This document shows, one piece after another, positions 33,974 to 42,940 of a stretch of DNA of 64,000 nucleotides. Both the position numbers and the translations under genes were made by a program. A model generated the notes under the pieces. That model did no database searches. It worked only from the letters and a program-made list of their open reading frames with translations, and had not been told where the DNA came from. The stretch spans positions 1 to 64,000 of the forward strand of contig JARBUG010000018.1 of NCBI GenBank assembly GCA_029239785.1, written 5' to 3'. Positions within the stretch are counted from its first letter, which is position 1. Each line of letters opens with the position of its first letter. This DNA is from Symbiobacteriaceae bacterium. Its GTDB lineage: Bacteria; Bacillota; Sulfobacillia; Symbiobacteriales; Symbiobacteriaceae.

Positions 33974-35209
33974 CTACCCGTTCGCCGCCATCTCCTCGGC
34001 ACTCCGTGCCTCATGAACCTTCATAGACACCCAAATGACGTCAAGGAGCAGCAGGGCGCCTGTCACCGGGAAAACGGCCCGCACCCCGAACTGGGCGGCC
34101 AGCACACCCCCCACCAGCGGACCCACCGTGTTGCCCAGCGAAATTGCCGAGTTGGTCATGCCAAAGATGCGGCCCTGCAACTCCCGGGGCGCCGTGCGGG
34201 CGATCAGGCCGCTAGCGGCGGGCATTAGGCCGCCCGTGAAGATGCCCAGAACGAAGCGCAGGGCAATCATCTGCCAGGTGGCGGTGGCGAACCCCTGGGC
34301 CACGTACATAACCGAGGCGCCGGCCAGACAGACCACCAGCAGCCGTTTGGAGCCAAACCGGTCGCTCAGCCGGCCCGAAATGGGCGCAACCAGCAGATTT
34401 GACACGCCGGTCATGGAGAACACGACGCCCGTGAGGAAGGAGACCCACGCCGCCGGGGCGTTCAGGGTCTGCAGGAACCGGGCCAGAATCGGCTCCGCCG
34501 TCAGCATCGAGAACGTGTTCATGAACAGGACGAACAGCATCGCCAGAATGATCGGGTACTGGGCAACGAGCCGGAAGTCGCGCACCAGGCTGTCACCACT
34601 TTTCCGGGCCACCGGCGTCACTTTCTCCCGAATGGTCAGCATGGTGACGACGCCGGCGATGATGCAGGTAATCGAGGTAATAAAGAAAATCGGCCGGTAG
34701 CCAACCCAGCGGGAGAGTACGCCGCCCGCCAGCGGCCCCAGAATCATGCCTGCCGTGGCGCCCGTCCCCAGAATGCCCAACGCCTGGCCTGAACGCTCCC
34801 TGGGAACGATGCCCGCAACATAGGCCATAGCGGCGGGAATAAAGCCGGACGCAACGCCCTGGAGCAGGCGCAGTGCCAGCAGCTGCGGGGCCGATTGCAC
34901 CAGGCCCATCAGCCAGACCACGAGCCCCATGCCGAAGGCGCTGCGGAGCATCATCGGCTTGCGGCCGACCCGGTCGGACAGGCTGCCCCAAATGGGCGCA
35001 AAGATGGCCATCATCACGAAGTTTGCCGAGAAGATTACGCCAGACCACAGCTCGACGGCGGAACCATGCACGTTCAGATCTTCCAGGTATAGCGACAGGA
35101 ACGGCATGATCAGGCTGAAGCCCAGCTGCAAGACGAAGCTACAGACCCAGAGAATATACAGGTCGCGCTTCCAGGGCTCTGTGCTGCTTGAGCGAGTCAT
35201 GATCAACAT
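33974..35209 (-). CDS. Major facilitator superfamily exporter
   Basis: About 411 residues with twelve predicted membrane segments. It carries the motif A GSLSDRVGRKPMMLRS between helices 2 and 3 and a related GRLSDRFGSKRLLVV between helices 8 and 9, the signature of MFS drug-type (MdtG-like) exporters; motif C-like GTGATAGMILGPLAGG is in helix 5. Substrate is unknown. The start is ambiguous: ATG 35209 is used because AGAAGG lies just before it. It is divergent from the PH-like gene. Confidence 0.88.
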   Translation of the reverse strand: MLIMTRSSSTEPWKRDLYILWVCSFVLQLGFSLIMPFLSLYLEDLNVHGSAVELWSGVIFSANFVMMAIFAPIWGSLSDRVGRKPMMLRSAFGMGLVVWLMGLVQSAPQLLALRLLQGVASGFIPAAMAYVAGIVPRERSGQALGILGTGATAGMILGPLAGGVLSRWVGYRPIFFITSITCIIAGVVTMLTIREKVTPVARKSGDSLVRDFRLVAQYPIILAMLFVLFMNTFSMLTAEPILARFLQTLNAPAAWVSFLTGVVFSMTGVSNLLVAPISGRLSDRFGSKRLLVVCLAGASVMYVAQGFATATWQMIALRFVLGIFTGGLMPAASGLIARTAPRELQGRIFGMTNSAISLGNTVGPLVGGVLAAQFGVRAVFPVTGALLLLDVIWVSMKVHEARSAEEMAANG

Positions 35210-35351
35210 TGACACCTTCTATGACTTCATATATTTCGAGTACGAAAACAATCTACCATGCGGACGGGTGGGCGTCCACAGAGGATTGCAAGGTAGAATT
35301 ATCGAAAGATCAAATAGTTTATTCCGCCTGAATCGGAGGGGTACGGCCGCC

Positions 35352-35864
35352 ATGCAGACCTACCAGGAAGCGCCAGACATCCGCTGGGACCGGGTCTTTG
35401 CCATCATCGTGATCGTGGGCTCGCTGGGCGGTATAGGCTGGCTGGTTTGGCGGGTGGCTGCATCGCGCAGCCAGGGCGCCTCTCACCCCGTCGAGTTTAT
35501 GGCACTGGCCCTTCTCATGGGGCTGCTGTTCTATTTTGCTTGGCTTGTGCTGGCGCTCAGCACCGTCAGGTACGTTCTCCATGACGACCGGCTCGTGCTG
35601 CGTCAGGTCAGGCAGCGGGCCGAAGTGCCCCTCACAGGCGAGACGCATCTGTACCGCTGGCGCCAGCGTTGGACCTGGGAAGGCGCCGTCCAGCGGGACT
35701 TGAAGGTCGATGCCCTGCATCTCTTTCCGCCGTTCTGGCTCTGGCGGGAAGCGGAGATATGGGTGCTCCACTGCGGTGGGCACGCCTACGCGTTCCGGCC
35801 TTCCCCACAGCTTCTGCGTCAGATTAAGGCCCGGGTACGGCACACGGGCGCCCAGGCGGGTTAG
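35352..35864 (+). CDS. Small membrane protein with a PH-like C-terminal domain
   Basis: A 170-residue protein with two hydrophobic segments (VFAIIVIVGSLGGIGWLVW, MALALLMGLLFYFAWLVLAL) followed by a compact domain (YVLHDDRLVLRQ to HAYAFRPS) that resembles bacterial PH-like or DUF2244 membrane-anchored domains. ATG 35352 is preceded by GGAGGGG. No partner gene is linked; it precedes motA by 76 bases and might be read through into it. Function unknown. Confidence 0.6.
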   Translation: MQTYQEAPDIRWDRVFAIIVIVGSLGGIGWLVWRVAASRSQGASHPVEFMALALLMGLLFYFAWLVLALSTVRYVLHDDRLVLRQVRQRAEVPLTGETHLYRWRQRWTWEGAVQRDLKVDALHLFPPFWLWREAEIWVLHCGGHAYAFRPSPQLLRQIKARVRHTGAQAG

Positions 35865-35940
35865 CTGAGGGCTTAAAAATCCAGGGAAAAAATCCGATGT
35901 ATTGGAAGTAAAGGTTGTATCGAAAGGGTGGTACTCCACC

Positions 35941-36729
35941 GTGGATATCGCAACGATCATTGGCTTCCTCATCGCCCTGGCTGCCCTGGTGGTCTCTGTC
36001 ATCATGGAAAGCGGCGCGGGGACTTTGGCAGACCTGTTCTCGGGCCCGGCCATGATTCTGATTTTCGGCGGCACGATTGGCGCAACAGTAGTGGGCTACC
36101 GCAAGGGCGACCTGACCAAACTGCCCGGTCTGATCAGGTCGGCTTTCGTGCACAAGGAGCTGGATTCGCAGGATCTGATCGACCGGATCGTCCGTATGGC
36201 CGAGAAGGCCCGGCGTGAGGGCCTGCTGGCCTTGCAGGACGATGTTGCCTCTCTGGACAACCCCCTGCTTGTCCGGGGCGTCCAGCTCATCGTGGACGGC
36301 ACCGACCCGGAAATCGTCAAGGCGACCATGGAGACGCAGGTCGAACTGGCTGAGGAGCGGCAGCTCAACGTCGCCGGTGCCCTGGATGCGGCGGGCGGCT
36401 ATGCGCCGACCATCGGCATTATCGGTACGGTTATCGGCCTCGTTAACGTACTTAGCGAACTCGGCGACGCCGAGTCGCTGGCCCATTCGATCGCCCTCGC
36501 CTTCCTGGCTACGCTGTGGGGCATTCTGTCGGCCAACCTGCTGTGGCTGCCCCTGGCCAGCAAGGTGAAGCAGAACATTCATCATGAGTCACTCATCGGC
36601 CGGATGTGCATTGCCGGCGTGAGCGGCCTGCAGACCGGCGAAGCGCCCCGCGCCCTGCGTGAGAAGCTGGAAGTCTTCATTTCGGATGCTGTCCGGCGCG
36701 ACCGCAGACGCGGAGGCGATGAGGAATGA
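35941..36729 (+). CDS. motA: Flagellar motor stator protein MotA
   Basis: About 262 residues with four membrane segments and the cytoplasmic loop characteristic of MotA (VHKELDSQDLIDRIVRMAEKARREG). The C-terminal helices contain GGYAPTIGIIGTVIGLVNVL and FLATLWGILSANLLWLP, matching the MotA/TolQ/ExbB fold. With MotB it forms the ion-driven stator. GTG 35941 follows GAAAGGG about 10 bases upstream, giving the usual DIATIIGF start; an in-frame TTG at 35902 is less likely. Its stop overlaps the motB start (ATGA). Confidence 0.95.
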   Translation: MDIATIIGFLIALAALVVSVIMESGAGTLADLFSGPAMILIFGGTIGATVVGYRKGDLTKLPGLIRSAFVHKELDSQDLIDRIVRMAEKARREGLLALQDDVASLDNPLLVRGVQLIVDGTDPEIVKATMETQVELAEERQLNVAGALDAAGGYAPTIGIIGTVIGLVNVLSELGDAESLAHSIALAFLATLWGILSANLLWLPLASKVKQNIHHESLIGRMCIAGVSGLQTGEAPRALREKLEVFISDAVRRDRRRGGDEE

Positions 36730-37475
36730 CCGGTAAGCGAAAGAAGGCCGGCGGCCACGGCGGCGGCGGCCACGAGCGTTGGCTGCTGACTTACTCGGAC
36801 ATGATCACCCTGCTGCTGGCCCTGTTCATCCTGCTCTACGCGATGTCTACGGTCGATGCGGAGAAGTACAAGTCGGTGGCCGGCGCGTTGGCCTCCGTTT
36901 TTGGTGGCGGCAACGGCGTTGTTGGTGACGGGGTCATCGGTGAAGGCGGCACGGTGCCAAACGCAGGGAACCTGACGCCCGAGCAGATCAAAGAGGCCCT
37001 GGAGCAGATCGGCCAGGGGCTGGAGGCGGACTTCGCCTCCGATGGGCGGTTCAGCGTGTACATGGCCGAGCGTGGCCTTGTGATCAGTCTGGCGGGCAAC
37101 GCCTTCTTCGATTCGGGCAAGGCAGAACTCCGGCCGGAGATCATTCCACTGCTGAACGATATTGCCGGGCGCCTCCAGGGCCTGAGCAACGATATCTCCC
37201 TGGAAGGGCATACGGACTCGGACCCGATCCGGAACGCCCAGTTCCCCTCGAACTGGGAGCTTTCGCTGGCCCGGGCCAACACGGTGCGGTCCTACCTCGA
37301 AGGGCAGGGCGTGCCGGCGAAGCAGTTGATTGTGGTGGGGTACGGCGAAACCCGTCCGCTGTTTGATAACAGTACGGCGGATGGCAAGCAGCGGAACCGC
37401 CGCGTCGACATTGTGGTCCTGCGTGACGAGCACGTCATCGATTTGGGGCAGGAGATTACCCCGGCAAAACCGTAG
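36726..37475 (+). CDS. motB: Flagellar motor stator protein MotB
   Basis: A 249-residue protein with a single N-terminal membrane helix (LTYSDMITLLLALFILLYAMS) carrying the conserved ion-binding Asp, and a C-terminal OmpA-like peptidoglycan-binding domain (GHTDSDPIRNAQFPSNWELS, ARANTVRSYL, GETRP). The sequence does not settle proton versus sodium use. It overlaps motA by four bases and a terminator follows. No other motility genes are linked in this window. Confidence 0.95.
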   Translation: MTGKRKKAGGHGGGGHERWLLTYSDMITLLLALFILLYAMSTVDAEKYKSVAGALASVFGGGNGVVGDGVIGEGGTVPNAGNLTPEQIKEALEQIGQGLEADFASDGRFSVYMAERGLVISLAGNAFFDSGKAELRPEIIPLLNDIAGRLQGLSNDISLEGHTDSDPIRNAQFPSNWELSLARANTVRSYLEGQGVPAKQLIVVGYGETRPLFDNSTADGKQRNRRVDIVVLRDEHVIDLGQEITPAKP

Positions 37476-37486
37476 TACAATAAGTG

Positions 37487-37515
37487 AGGACCTCCCCGTC
37501 GAGGGAGGTCCTTTT
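37487..37515 (+). terminator. Intrinsic terminator after motB
   Basis: AGGACCTCCC and GGGAGGTCCT form the stem, followed by TTTAA. Confidence 0.8.
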
Positions 37516-37536
37516 AATGACTCTCAGGAGGCGCTC

Positions 37537-38358
37537 ATGGGAAAGGTATTGCTACGTGAATTCATCCTTGTGCTGGTGACCGGTCTGTTCAGCTGGCTGG
37601 CCATTCCGGCGCTGATCGGCCAGTCACCGGCCTTTCCGTTGCTCTTTGTTGGCATTTTCCTGGGGTTGACCTTCACGCCCATGCATGCCATTTCGCTTAT
37701 GATTGGGCGCAGGCTCCCGCCGGCGTTGCGCATGTGGGCCGGCATGTTCGCCTGGGTTTTCGCGTTTATGGCCCAGATCAAGCTGGTGCTGGCCCTTCTG
37801 GGGCAGGGGGCGGCGATGTCGCTCACCACCATGGGCATGGAGTTGCTCCCGCCCATGCTGGGTCTGATTCTCACCATGATGGCTGCCCTTGGGGCGCCCA
37901 AGGCGGAGCGGGGGCAGGCCGCTGCCTGGTCGCTCTTCCTGTTCAGCCTGCCCATGTGGGTGGTGCGCGACGTGCTGGTGCGCATGGTCAGCCCCGATCA
38001 GAGGCTCATGGCCATGGCCATGCTGGGCGGCACATTGTACATGTTTCTGCATGGTCTGCTCCGTATTTACGCCCCGTCCGCCGTGGAAGATGAGCACCGC
38101 AGTGAGCCGCTGGTCCGGCGCCCCGTGCCCGACGCCATCGTCGGGCTGGTGGAGGGCACGCTTCACCGGCGGGCCCGGCCCTATGCCACCACGCTCCAGG
38201 GCCTTGATGACTCGGCCATTTCCGTGCTCTGCCAGCCGGACGAGGTCCCCGACGTGGTCAGCAAGCTGACTGAGGCCCTGGGCGCCCGCCCCTTTGCGGC
38301 CACCCCCGGTCGCACGGTCAAGGACAAGGTCGAAGTCGTGGTGCGCGCCAAGGTTTGA
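37537..38358 (+). CDS. Hypothetical multipass membrane protein
   Basis: About 273 residues with six or so hydrophobic segments (EFILVLVTGLFSWLAIPALI, LLFVGIFLGLTFTPMHAISL, AGMFAWVFAFMAQIKLVLALL, MELLPPMLGLILTMMAAL, AMAMLGGTLYMFLHGLLR) followed by a soluble C-terminus. The conserved GLTFTPMHAI-like motif is not tied to a family I recognise. ATG 37537 follows AGGAGG. The motAB terminator precedes it and the argC promoter follows directly, so it is its own unit or a weak read-through. Confidence 0.68.
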   Translation: MGKVLLREFILVLVTGLFSWLAIPALIGQSPAFPLLFVGIFLGLTFTPMHAISLMIGRRLPPALRMWAGMFAWVFAFMAQIKLVLALLGQGAAMSLTTMGMELLPPMLGLILTMMAALGAPKAERGQAAAWSLFLFSLPMWVVRDVLVRMVSPDQRLMAMAMLGGTLYMFLHGLLRIYAPSAVEDEHRSEPLVRRPVPDAIVGLVEGTLHRRARPYATTLQGLDDSAISVLCQPDEVPDVVSKLTEALGARPFAATPGRTVKDKVEVVVRAKV

Positions 38359-38361
38359 GTC

Positions 38362-38402
38362 TATTGCATTTTTATTCGTTTCTAGTGTATAATTATGCAT
38401 CA
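38362..38402 (+). promoter_or_regulatory. argC promoter with ARG-box-like operator
   Basis: TTGCAT (38364-38369), an 18-base spacer and TATAAT (38388-38393). Box 1 at 38362-38379 reads ACGAATAAAAATGCAATA on the minus strand, very close to the Bacillus AhrC/ArgR operator consensus (CATGAATAAAAATKCAAK). A second box-like sequence (TATAATTATGCATCA) covers the -10. Confidence 0.85.
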
Positions 38403-38415
38403 GCAGTTTGAATCA

Positions 38416-38458
38416 CCAGCTCAGAAGCAGGTCGGCTCCCAACCTGCTTCCGGGCTGG
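38416..38458 (+). promoter_or_regulatory. Leader hairpin upstream of argC
   Basis: GAAGCAGGT (38424-38432) pairs with ACCTGCTTC (38442-38450), extended by CCAGC/GCTGG. There is no T-tract, so it is a stable leader hairpin rather than a terminator. Role unknown. Confidence 0.45.
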
Positions 38459-38479
38459 TTCAGATTTGGAGGCAGTCAC

Positions 38480-39529
38480 ATGAGCATCAAAGTCGGCATT
38501 GCCGGTGCGACCGGGTACGGCGGTGTGGAATTGCTGCGGCTCCTGGGCAACCATCCCGAAGCCGAGGTGGTTTTGGCCGGTACGGAGAGCTACGTTGGTC
38601 AGGAAATGGCATCTGTTTACCCCCACCTGGCGGAGCGGGTCAAACTGACCGGCCGCGAGGCGTCGCCCGAGGCTCTGGCCGCTGAGTGCGACGTGGTTTT
38701 TACCGCCCTGCCCCATGGGGTGCCCATGAAGCTTGCCCCCGCTGTGCTGGCCGCGGGCAAAAAGTTCATCGATCTGGGCGCCGACTTCCGCCTGCGCAAC
38801 ACGGCGGCCTTTGAAACCTGGTACAAGCATAAGCACGATGCGGTGGAGTTGCAGGCGCAGGCGGTGTACGGCCTGCCTGAACTGTACCGGTCACAAATCA
38901 GCGAAGCATCGCTCGTGGCCAACCCCGGCTGCTACCCGACTTCGTGCGCCCTGGCCGCGGCGCCTCTGCTCAAGGAGGGCCTGGTGGAAACCAAGGGCAT
39001 CATCTTCGACAGCAAGTCTGGCGTTTCCGGCGCCGGCCGGGGCGTCAACCTGGGCGTCCACTACGCCGAAGTGAACGAGAACTTCAAGGCCTACAACATC
39101 GCCGGTGCCCACCGCCACACCCCCGAAATCGAGCAGACGCTGGGCGACCTGGCCGGCGCCCCGATTCTGGTTTCGTTCTCGCCGCACCTGGTGCCCATGA
39201 CCCGGGGCATCCTGACCACCGCCTACTTCCAGCTGAAAAACGAGGCGACCACCGACAGCCTCCTGGGCCTCTTCCGCGAATTCTACCGGGACGAGCCCTT
39301 CGTGCGGGTCCGCCCCGCCGGCGACCTGCCCCAGACCAAGCAGGTGTGGGGCTCCAACTACTGCGACATCGGACTCCAGGTGGATAAGCGCACCGGGCGG
39401 GTCCTGGTCGTAGCTGTCATCGACAATCTGGTCAAGGGCGCCGCCGGACAGGCGATCCAGAATATGAACATCCTCTTCGGGCTGCCCGAAACGACCGGCC
39501 TCCTCGCTGCCGCCCCCGTATACCCCTAA
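38480..39529 (+). CDS. argC: N-acetyl-gamma-glutamyl-phosphate reductase
   Basis: A 349-residue NADPH-dependent reductase in the third step of arginine synthesis. Diagnostic parts are the N-terminal GATGYGGVELLRLL, the catalytic Cys near residue 150 in VANPGCYPTS, and KSGVSGAGRG. ATG 38480 follows TTGGAGG by 10 bases. It is the first gene of an operon running argC, acetylglutamate synthase-like GNAT, argJ, probably Nudix, under an ARG-box promoter. Confidence 0.96.
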   Translation: MSIKVGIAGATGYGGVELLRLLGNHPEAEVVLAGTESYVGQEMASVYPHLAERVKLTGREASPEALAAECDVVFTALPHGVPMKLAPAVLAAGKKFIDLGADFRLRNTAAFETWYKHKHDAVELQAQAVYGLPELYRSQISEASLVANPGCYPTSCALAAAPLLKEGLVETKGIIFDSKSGVSGAGRGVNLGVHYAEVNENFKAYNIAGAHRHTPEIEQTLGDLAGAPILVSFSPHLVPMTRGILTTAYFQLKNEATTDSLLGLFREFYRDEPFVRVRPAGDLPQTKQVWGSNYCDIGLQVDKRTGRVLVVAVIDNLVKGAAGQAIQNMNILFGLPETTGLLAAAPVYP

Positions 39530-39548
39530 ACCTCCGGGAGGGCTTGCC

Positions 39549-40082
39549 ATGCAGTATCGCAAGGCCACCATGGCCGATATTCCCGCTATTCATGGGCTGA
39601 TTAACGACTACGCGCTCCAGGGTCTCATGCTGCGGCGGCCCATGCTGTACCTGTACGAATCGGTCCGCGACTTTGTGGTGGCCATCGACGAGCCGTCCGG
39701 CGAACTGGTCGGCGTTGGTGGCCTGCACATCATGTGGCAGGACCTGGCCGAAATCCGGTCGCTGGCCGTTCACCCCAAGCTCAAGGGCAAGGGCGTGGGC
39801 AAGGGCATCGTCGAATATCTCGTTGAAGAAGGCCGCCAGATGGGCCTGAAGCGGATTTTCGCGCTCACCTACCAGCAGGGCTTTTTTGAGAAGTGCGGGT
39901 TCGATGTGGTGCAGAAGGAGACGCTCCCGCAGAAGGTCTTCAAGGAATGCGTGTACTGCGACAAGTTCCACTGCTGCGATGAAATCGCCATGATCAAGTA
40001 CCTGGTGCCGCCTGAGGAACTGAATCAGAGCGGCGCCTTCGAGATTCCGCTGATTCCGATTCCGACCTGGCAGAAGGGCTAG
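39549..40082 (+). CDS. GNAT N-acetyltransferase, probable N-acetylglutamate synthase
   Basis: A 177-residue GNAT protein with the acetyl-CoA loop HPKLKGKGVGKGIVEYL and a C-terminal Cys-rich stretch (KECVYCDKFHCCDEI). Its length and location between argC and argJ match the short (S-NAGS) acetylglutamate synthase type. With ArgJ it would prime the acetyl cycle. The Cys-rich tail of four or five Cys could bind zinc, as suggested for this family. ATG 39549 follows GGGAGGG. This assignment is context-driven but strong. Confidence 0.8.
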   Translation: MQYRKATMADIPAIHGLINDYALQGLMLRRPMLYLYESVRDFVVAIDEPSGELVGVGGLHIMWQDLAEIRSLAVHPKLKGKGVGKGIVEYLVEEGRQMGLKRIFALTYQQGFFEKCGFDVVQKETLPQKVFKECVYCDKFHCCDEIAMIKYLVPPEELNQSGAFEIPLIPIPTWQKG

Positions 40083-40147
40083 CACGGCGCCGCAGCAGCG
40101 GCGGTGGCCGTGCGGAGCCCCTACATGGGGCGAAGGGGGTAATAGTA

Positions 40148-41356
40148 ATGCAGGAGATCAAAGGCGGCGTAACGGCGCCCGCCGGCTTCCTGGCGGCGGG
40201 TGTGCATGCGGATATCAAGGGGAAGGGCGGCACCAAGAAAGATGTGGCGGTGCTCTTTTCGCGGGTACCTTGTGCGGCGGCGGGCGTATACACCACCAAC
40301 CTGGTGAAAGCGGCGCCCGTGGTGCTGTCGCAGGAGCGGACGGCGGCGGGCCAACTGCAGGCCGTGGTCGTCAACTCGGGCAATGCCAACGCCTGCACGG
40401 GCGAGCAGGGCATGGCCGATGCCCGCACAATGGCCGACCTTACCGCAAAGGCCCTCGGGCTGGAGCCAGCCGCAGTCGCCGTGGCCTCCACGGGCGTGAT
40501 TGGCGTGCCTCTGCCTATGGACCGGGTCAAGGCGGGCATCGCCCGGGCGGCGGCCTCCATCGCACCGGACGGCGCCCAGGCCGCGGCGGAAGCCATTATG
40601 ACCACCGACACCTACGACAAGCAGTACGCCGTGCAATTCGACCTGGGCGGCGCTACCGTGACCATCGGCGCCATGGCCAAGGGCTCGGGCATGATTCACC
40701 CCAACATGGGCACCATGCTCGCTTTCCTGACCACCGATGCCGATGTGGACCCCGCCACCCTTCACGTGGCGCTGAAGGCATCCACGGAGAAGTCCTTCAA
40801 CATGATCACGGTCGATGGCGATACCAGCACCAACGACTGCCTGATCGCCCTGGCCAACGGCATGGCCAGGAACCCCAAGGTCGTCATGGGCTCGGCCCAC
40901 TACAATACCTTCGCAGCGGCGCTTGACCACGTTTTGATTCATCTGGCCAAGGAGATCGCCCGCGACGGCGAAGGCGCCACCAAGCTCATGGAGATGCGGG
41001 TGAAGGGCGCCCCGACCGTGCAGGACGCCCGCACGGCGGCCAAGGCTGTTTGCGGTTCGATGCTGACCAAGGCCGCCGTTTTCGGCGAAGACGCCAACTG
41101 GGGCCGGGTGCTCTGTGCCCTGGGCTACTCGGGCGCGACCTTCGACCCGGCCCGGGTGGACCTGTGGCTCGGTGACCTGCCCATGATGAAGGCCGGCGCC
41201 CCCCTCCCCTTCGATGAAGAGGCTGCGCTGGCGATTCTTAAGGAAAAGACCGTGGTCTTCACGGCCGACCTGCATAGCGGCACCGCCGAAGCCACGGCCT
41301 GGGGCTGCGACCTGACGTACGATTACGTGAAAATCAACGGCGCCTACCGCACCTGA
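40148..41356 (+). CDS. argJ: Bifunctional glutamate N-acetyltransferase ArgJ
   Basis: A 402-residue precursor that self-cleaves into alpha and beta chains; it moves acetyl from N-acetylornithine to glutamate. Family motifs are NSGNANACTGEQG, AKGSGMIHPNMGTMLAFLTTD with the nucleophilic Thr near residue 189 (cleavage before TMLAF), and GEDANWGRVLCALGYSG near the C-terminus. The beta chain also has DGDTSTNDC. ATG 40148 follows GAAGGGGGT. Having both ArgJ and an acetylglutamate synthase suggests an acetyl-recycling arginine pathway. Confidence 0.96.
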   Translation: MQEIKGGVTAPAGFLAAGVHADIKGKGGTKKDVAVLFSRVPCAAAGVYTTNLVKAAPVVLSQERTAAGQLQAVVVNSGNANACTGEQGMADARTMADLTAKALGLEPAAVAVASTGVIGVPLPMDRVKAGIARAAASIAPDGAQAAAEAIMTTDTYDKQYAVQFDLGGATVTIGAMAKGSGMIHPNMGTMLAFLTTDADVDPATLHVALKASTEKSFNMITVDGDTSTNDCLIALANGMARNPKVVMGSAHYNTFAAALDHVLIHLAKEIARDGEGATKLMEMRVKGAPTVQDARTAAKAVCGSMLTKAAVFGEDANWGRVLCALGYSGATFDPARVDLWLGDLPMMKAGAPLPFDEEAALAILKEKTVVFTADLHSGTAEATAWGCDLTYDYVKINGAYRT

Positions 41357-41410
41357 TCTGCTGGCGGATCGACCGCCTTCACGCGTCCAGTTCTCGCTTG
41401 CAGGTAATCT

Positions 41411-41460
41411 GCGGTCCTTCGGTGAATTTTTTCCTCAAGATAGGACCTCGGAAGGACCGC
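41411..41460 (+). promoter_or_regulatory. Long hairpin upstream of the Nudix gene
   Basis: GCGGTCCTTC (41411-41420) pairs exactly with GAAGGACCGC (41451-41460); the 30-base loop contains TTTTTT and TAGGACCT. Perhaps a regulatory leader; no T-tract follows. Confidence 0.4.
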
Positions 41461-41479
41461 GAGCGGTAGGGAGAGGAGC

Positions 41480-41893
41480 GTGACTGTGCGCCAGAAAGCC
41501 TACGCATTGATTGTCGAAGACGGGCAGCTCCTGCTGGTCCGGTATTACTACCCCCGGGAGAACGCCTGGTACTGGAACTTCCCGGGCGGCACGCTGGAGC
41601 CGGGCGAAACCCTGGAAGAAGCCGTTCACCGGGAACTCATGGAGGAGTGCTGCGTCGAAGTAGAGGTCGGCCCCATGCTCCTGCGCGAGGCGGTGCCCGG
41701 GCGGGGTTACATCCGCCACTTCTACAAGTGCCGTATTACCAAGGGCACGCCGACCATCAGCGATAACCCGGCCACCAACGAGTCGATCGGAGCGATCGAG
41801 TGGGTAAGGTTGGACGACCCGTCTCAGTGTGGCGAATGGGGGCGGCGCAACTTCCCGCTCGTCATGCGGGCCCTCGCAGCCGAACGGAAATAA
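41480..41893 (+). CDS. Nudix hydrolase
   Basis: A 137-residue protein with the Nudix box GTLEPGETLEEAVHRELMEE; the last consensus glycine is replaced by Cys (EECCVEV). It hydrolyses a nucleoside diphosphate linked to an unknown moiety. It sits within the arginine region, but no arginine role is known. GTG 41480 follows GGAGAGGAG. A hairpin precedes and a terminator-like hairpin follows, so it may be a separate unit. Confidence 0.87.
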   Translation: MTVRQKAYALIVEDGQLLLVRYYYPRENAWYWNFPGGTLEPGETLEEAVHRELMEECCVEVEVGPMLLREAVPGRGYIRHFYKCRITKGTPTISDNPATNESIGAIEWVRLDDPSQCGEWGRRNFPLVMRALAAERK

Positions 41894-41898
41894 GCATG

Positions 41899-41926
41899 AA
41901 TCCCCCGCGATTGCCCGCGGGGGATT
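41899..41926 (+). terminator. Hairpin after the Nudix gene
   Basis: AATCCCCCGC (41899-41908) pairs with GCGGGGGATT (41917-41926). The T-tract is poor, so termination strength is doubtful. Confidence 0.5.
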
Positions 41927-41960
41927 CCTCACAATGCGGAAAGCTAACAGCAGCAGGGGA

Positions 41961-41998
41961 TTGCATAGCGTATGCAATCGGTACTATACTTTATGCAC
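41961..41998 (+). promoter_or_regulatory. argB promoter with ARG-box-like operator
   Basis: TTGCAT (41961-41966), an 18-base spacer and TATACT (41985-41990). The 17-base palindrome TTGCATA-GCG-TATGCAA (41961-41977) covers the -35, and TATACTTTATGCAC covers the -10. The same layout occurs at argC and argG. Confidence 0.8.
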
Positions 41999-42026
41999 AT
42001 CGGATTCCGAGGGAGGCGCTGAAACG

Positions 42027-42923
42027 TTGCAGGAGCATAACACCCTCGCGCAGGGTTTGGACAAGGCGGCGGTACTGGCCGAGGCGCTGCCATACATACG
42101 CAAGTTTTCCGGCAAAACCGTGGTCATCAAGTACGGCGGGGCCGCCATGGCCGCCGCTGACTTGAAAGACGCGGTCATGCAGGATATCGCCCTGATGAAG
42201 TACGTGGGCATGAACCCGATTGTCGTACACGGCGGCGGGCCTGAAGTGTCGAACATGTCGAAGCGGCTGGGCCTGGAAGCCCGCTTTGTGGACGGCCTGC
42301 GGGTGACGGACGCCGCCACCATGGAAATCGCGCAGATGGTGCTGGTGGGGAAGACCAACCGGGAGATTGTCACCCACCTGGGCCAGCACGGCGTGAAGGC
42401 CGTGGGCCTGTCGGGCCACGACGGCGGCCTGGTCCGGGCGACCAAGCACGTCCACCTGTCGGTCAAGACCGGCGAGCCGGCCGACCTGGGCTTCGTGGGT
42501 GACGTGTCTGAAGTCAATGTTGACGTGCTGGAGTCGTTGACCCGGGCAGGCTTTGTTCCCGTCATTTCACCCATCGGCCTTGGGCCGAAGGGCGAGTCCT
42601 ACAACATCAACGCCGACACGGTGGCGGGCGAAGTGGCGGCTGCGCTGAAGGCCGAAAAGCTCGTCCTGCTGACCGATGTGGAAGGCGTCCGGGCGGACAA
42701 GGATGACCCCGCCAGCCTGCTGGCCCGGGTAACAGCCGAGGAGATTACCGGGTGGATGGCCCGCGGCAAGATCGAAGGCGGCATGATTCCCAAGCTCCAG
42801 TGTTGCCTGACCGCCCTGGAGGCCGGCGTCAGCCGGGTTCACATCATCGACGGACGGGTGCGGCATAGCCTGCTGCTGGAGATATTTACGGACAAGGGCT
42901 CCGGCACCATGGTGATCCGGTAG
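42027..42923 (+). CDS. argB: Acetylglutamate kinase
   Basis: A 298-residue kinase that phosphorylates N-acetylglutamate. It has VVIKYGGAAM (Lys), the loop HGGGPEVSNMSKRLG, NINADTVAGEVA and GGMIPKLQCC, all family-typical. The TTG start at 42027 has GAGGGAGG 10 bases upstream; upstream in-frame sequence has no homology. The promoter just before it carries ARG-box-like palindromes. argD follows after 17 bases. Confidence 0.95.
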   Translation: MQEHNTLAQGLDKAAVLAEALPYIRKFSGKTVVIKYGGAAMAAADLKDAVMQDIALMKYVGMNPIVVHGGGPEVSNMSKRLGLEARFVDGLRVTDAATMEIAQMVLVGKTNREIVTHLGQHGVKAVGLSGHDGGLVRATKHVHLSVKTGEPADLGFVGDVSEVNVDVLESLTRAGFVPVISPIGLGPKGESYNINADTVAGEVAAALKAEKLVLLTDVEGVRADKDDPASLLARVTAEEITGWMARGKIEGGMIPKLQCCLTALEAGVSRVHIIDGRVRHSLLLEIFTDKGSGTMVIR

Positions 42924-42940
42924 AGAGAGGGGAGAGGCAG

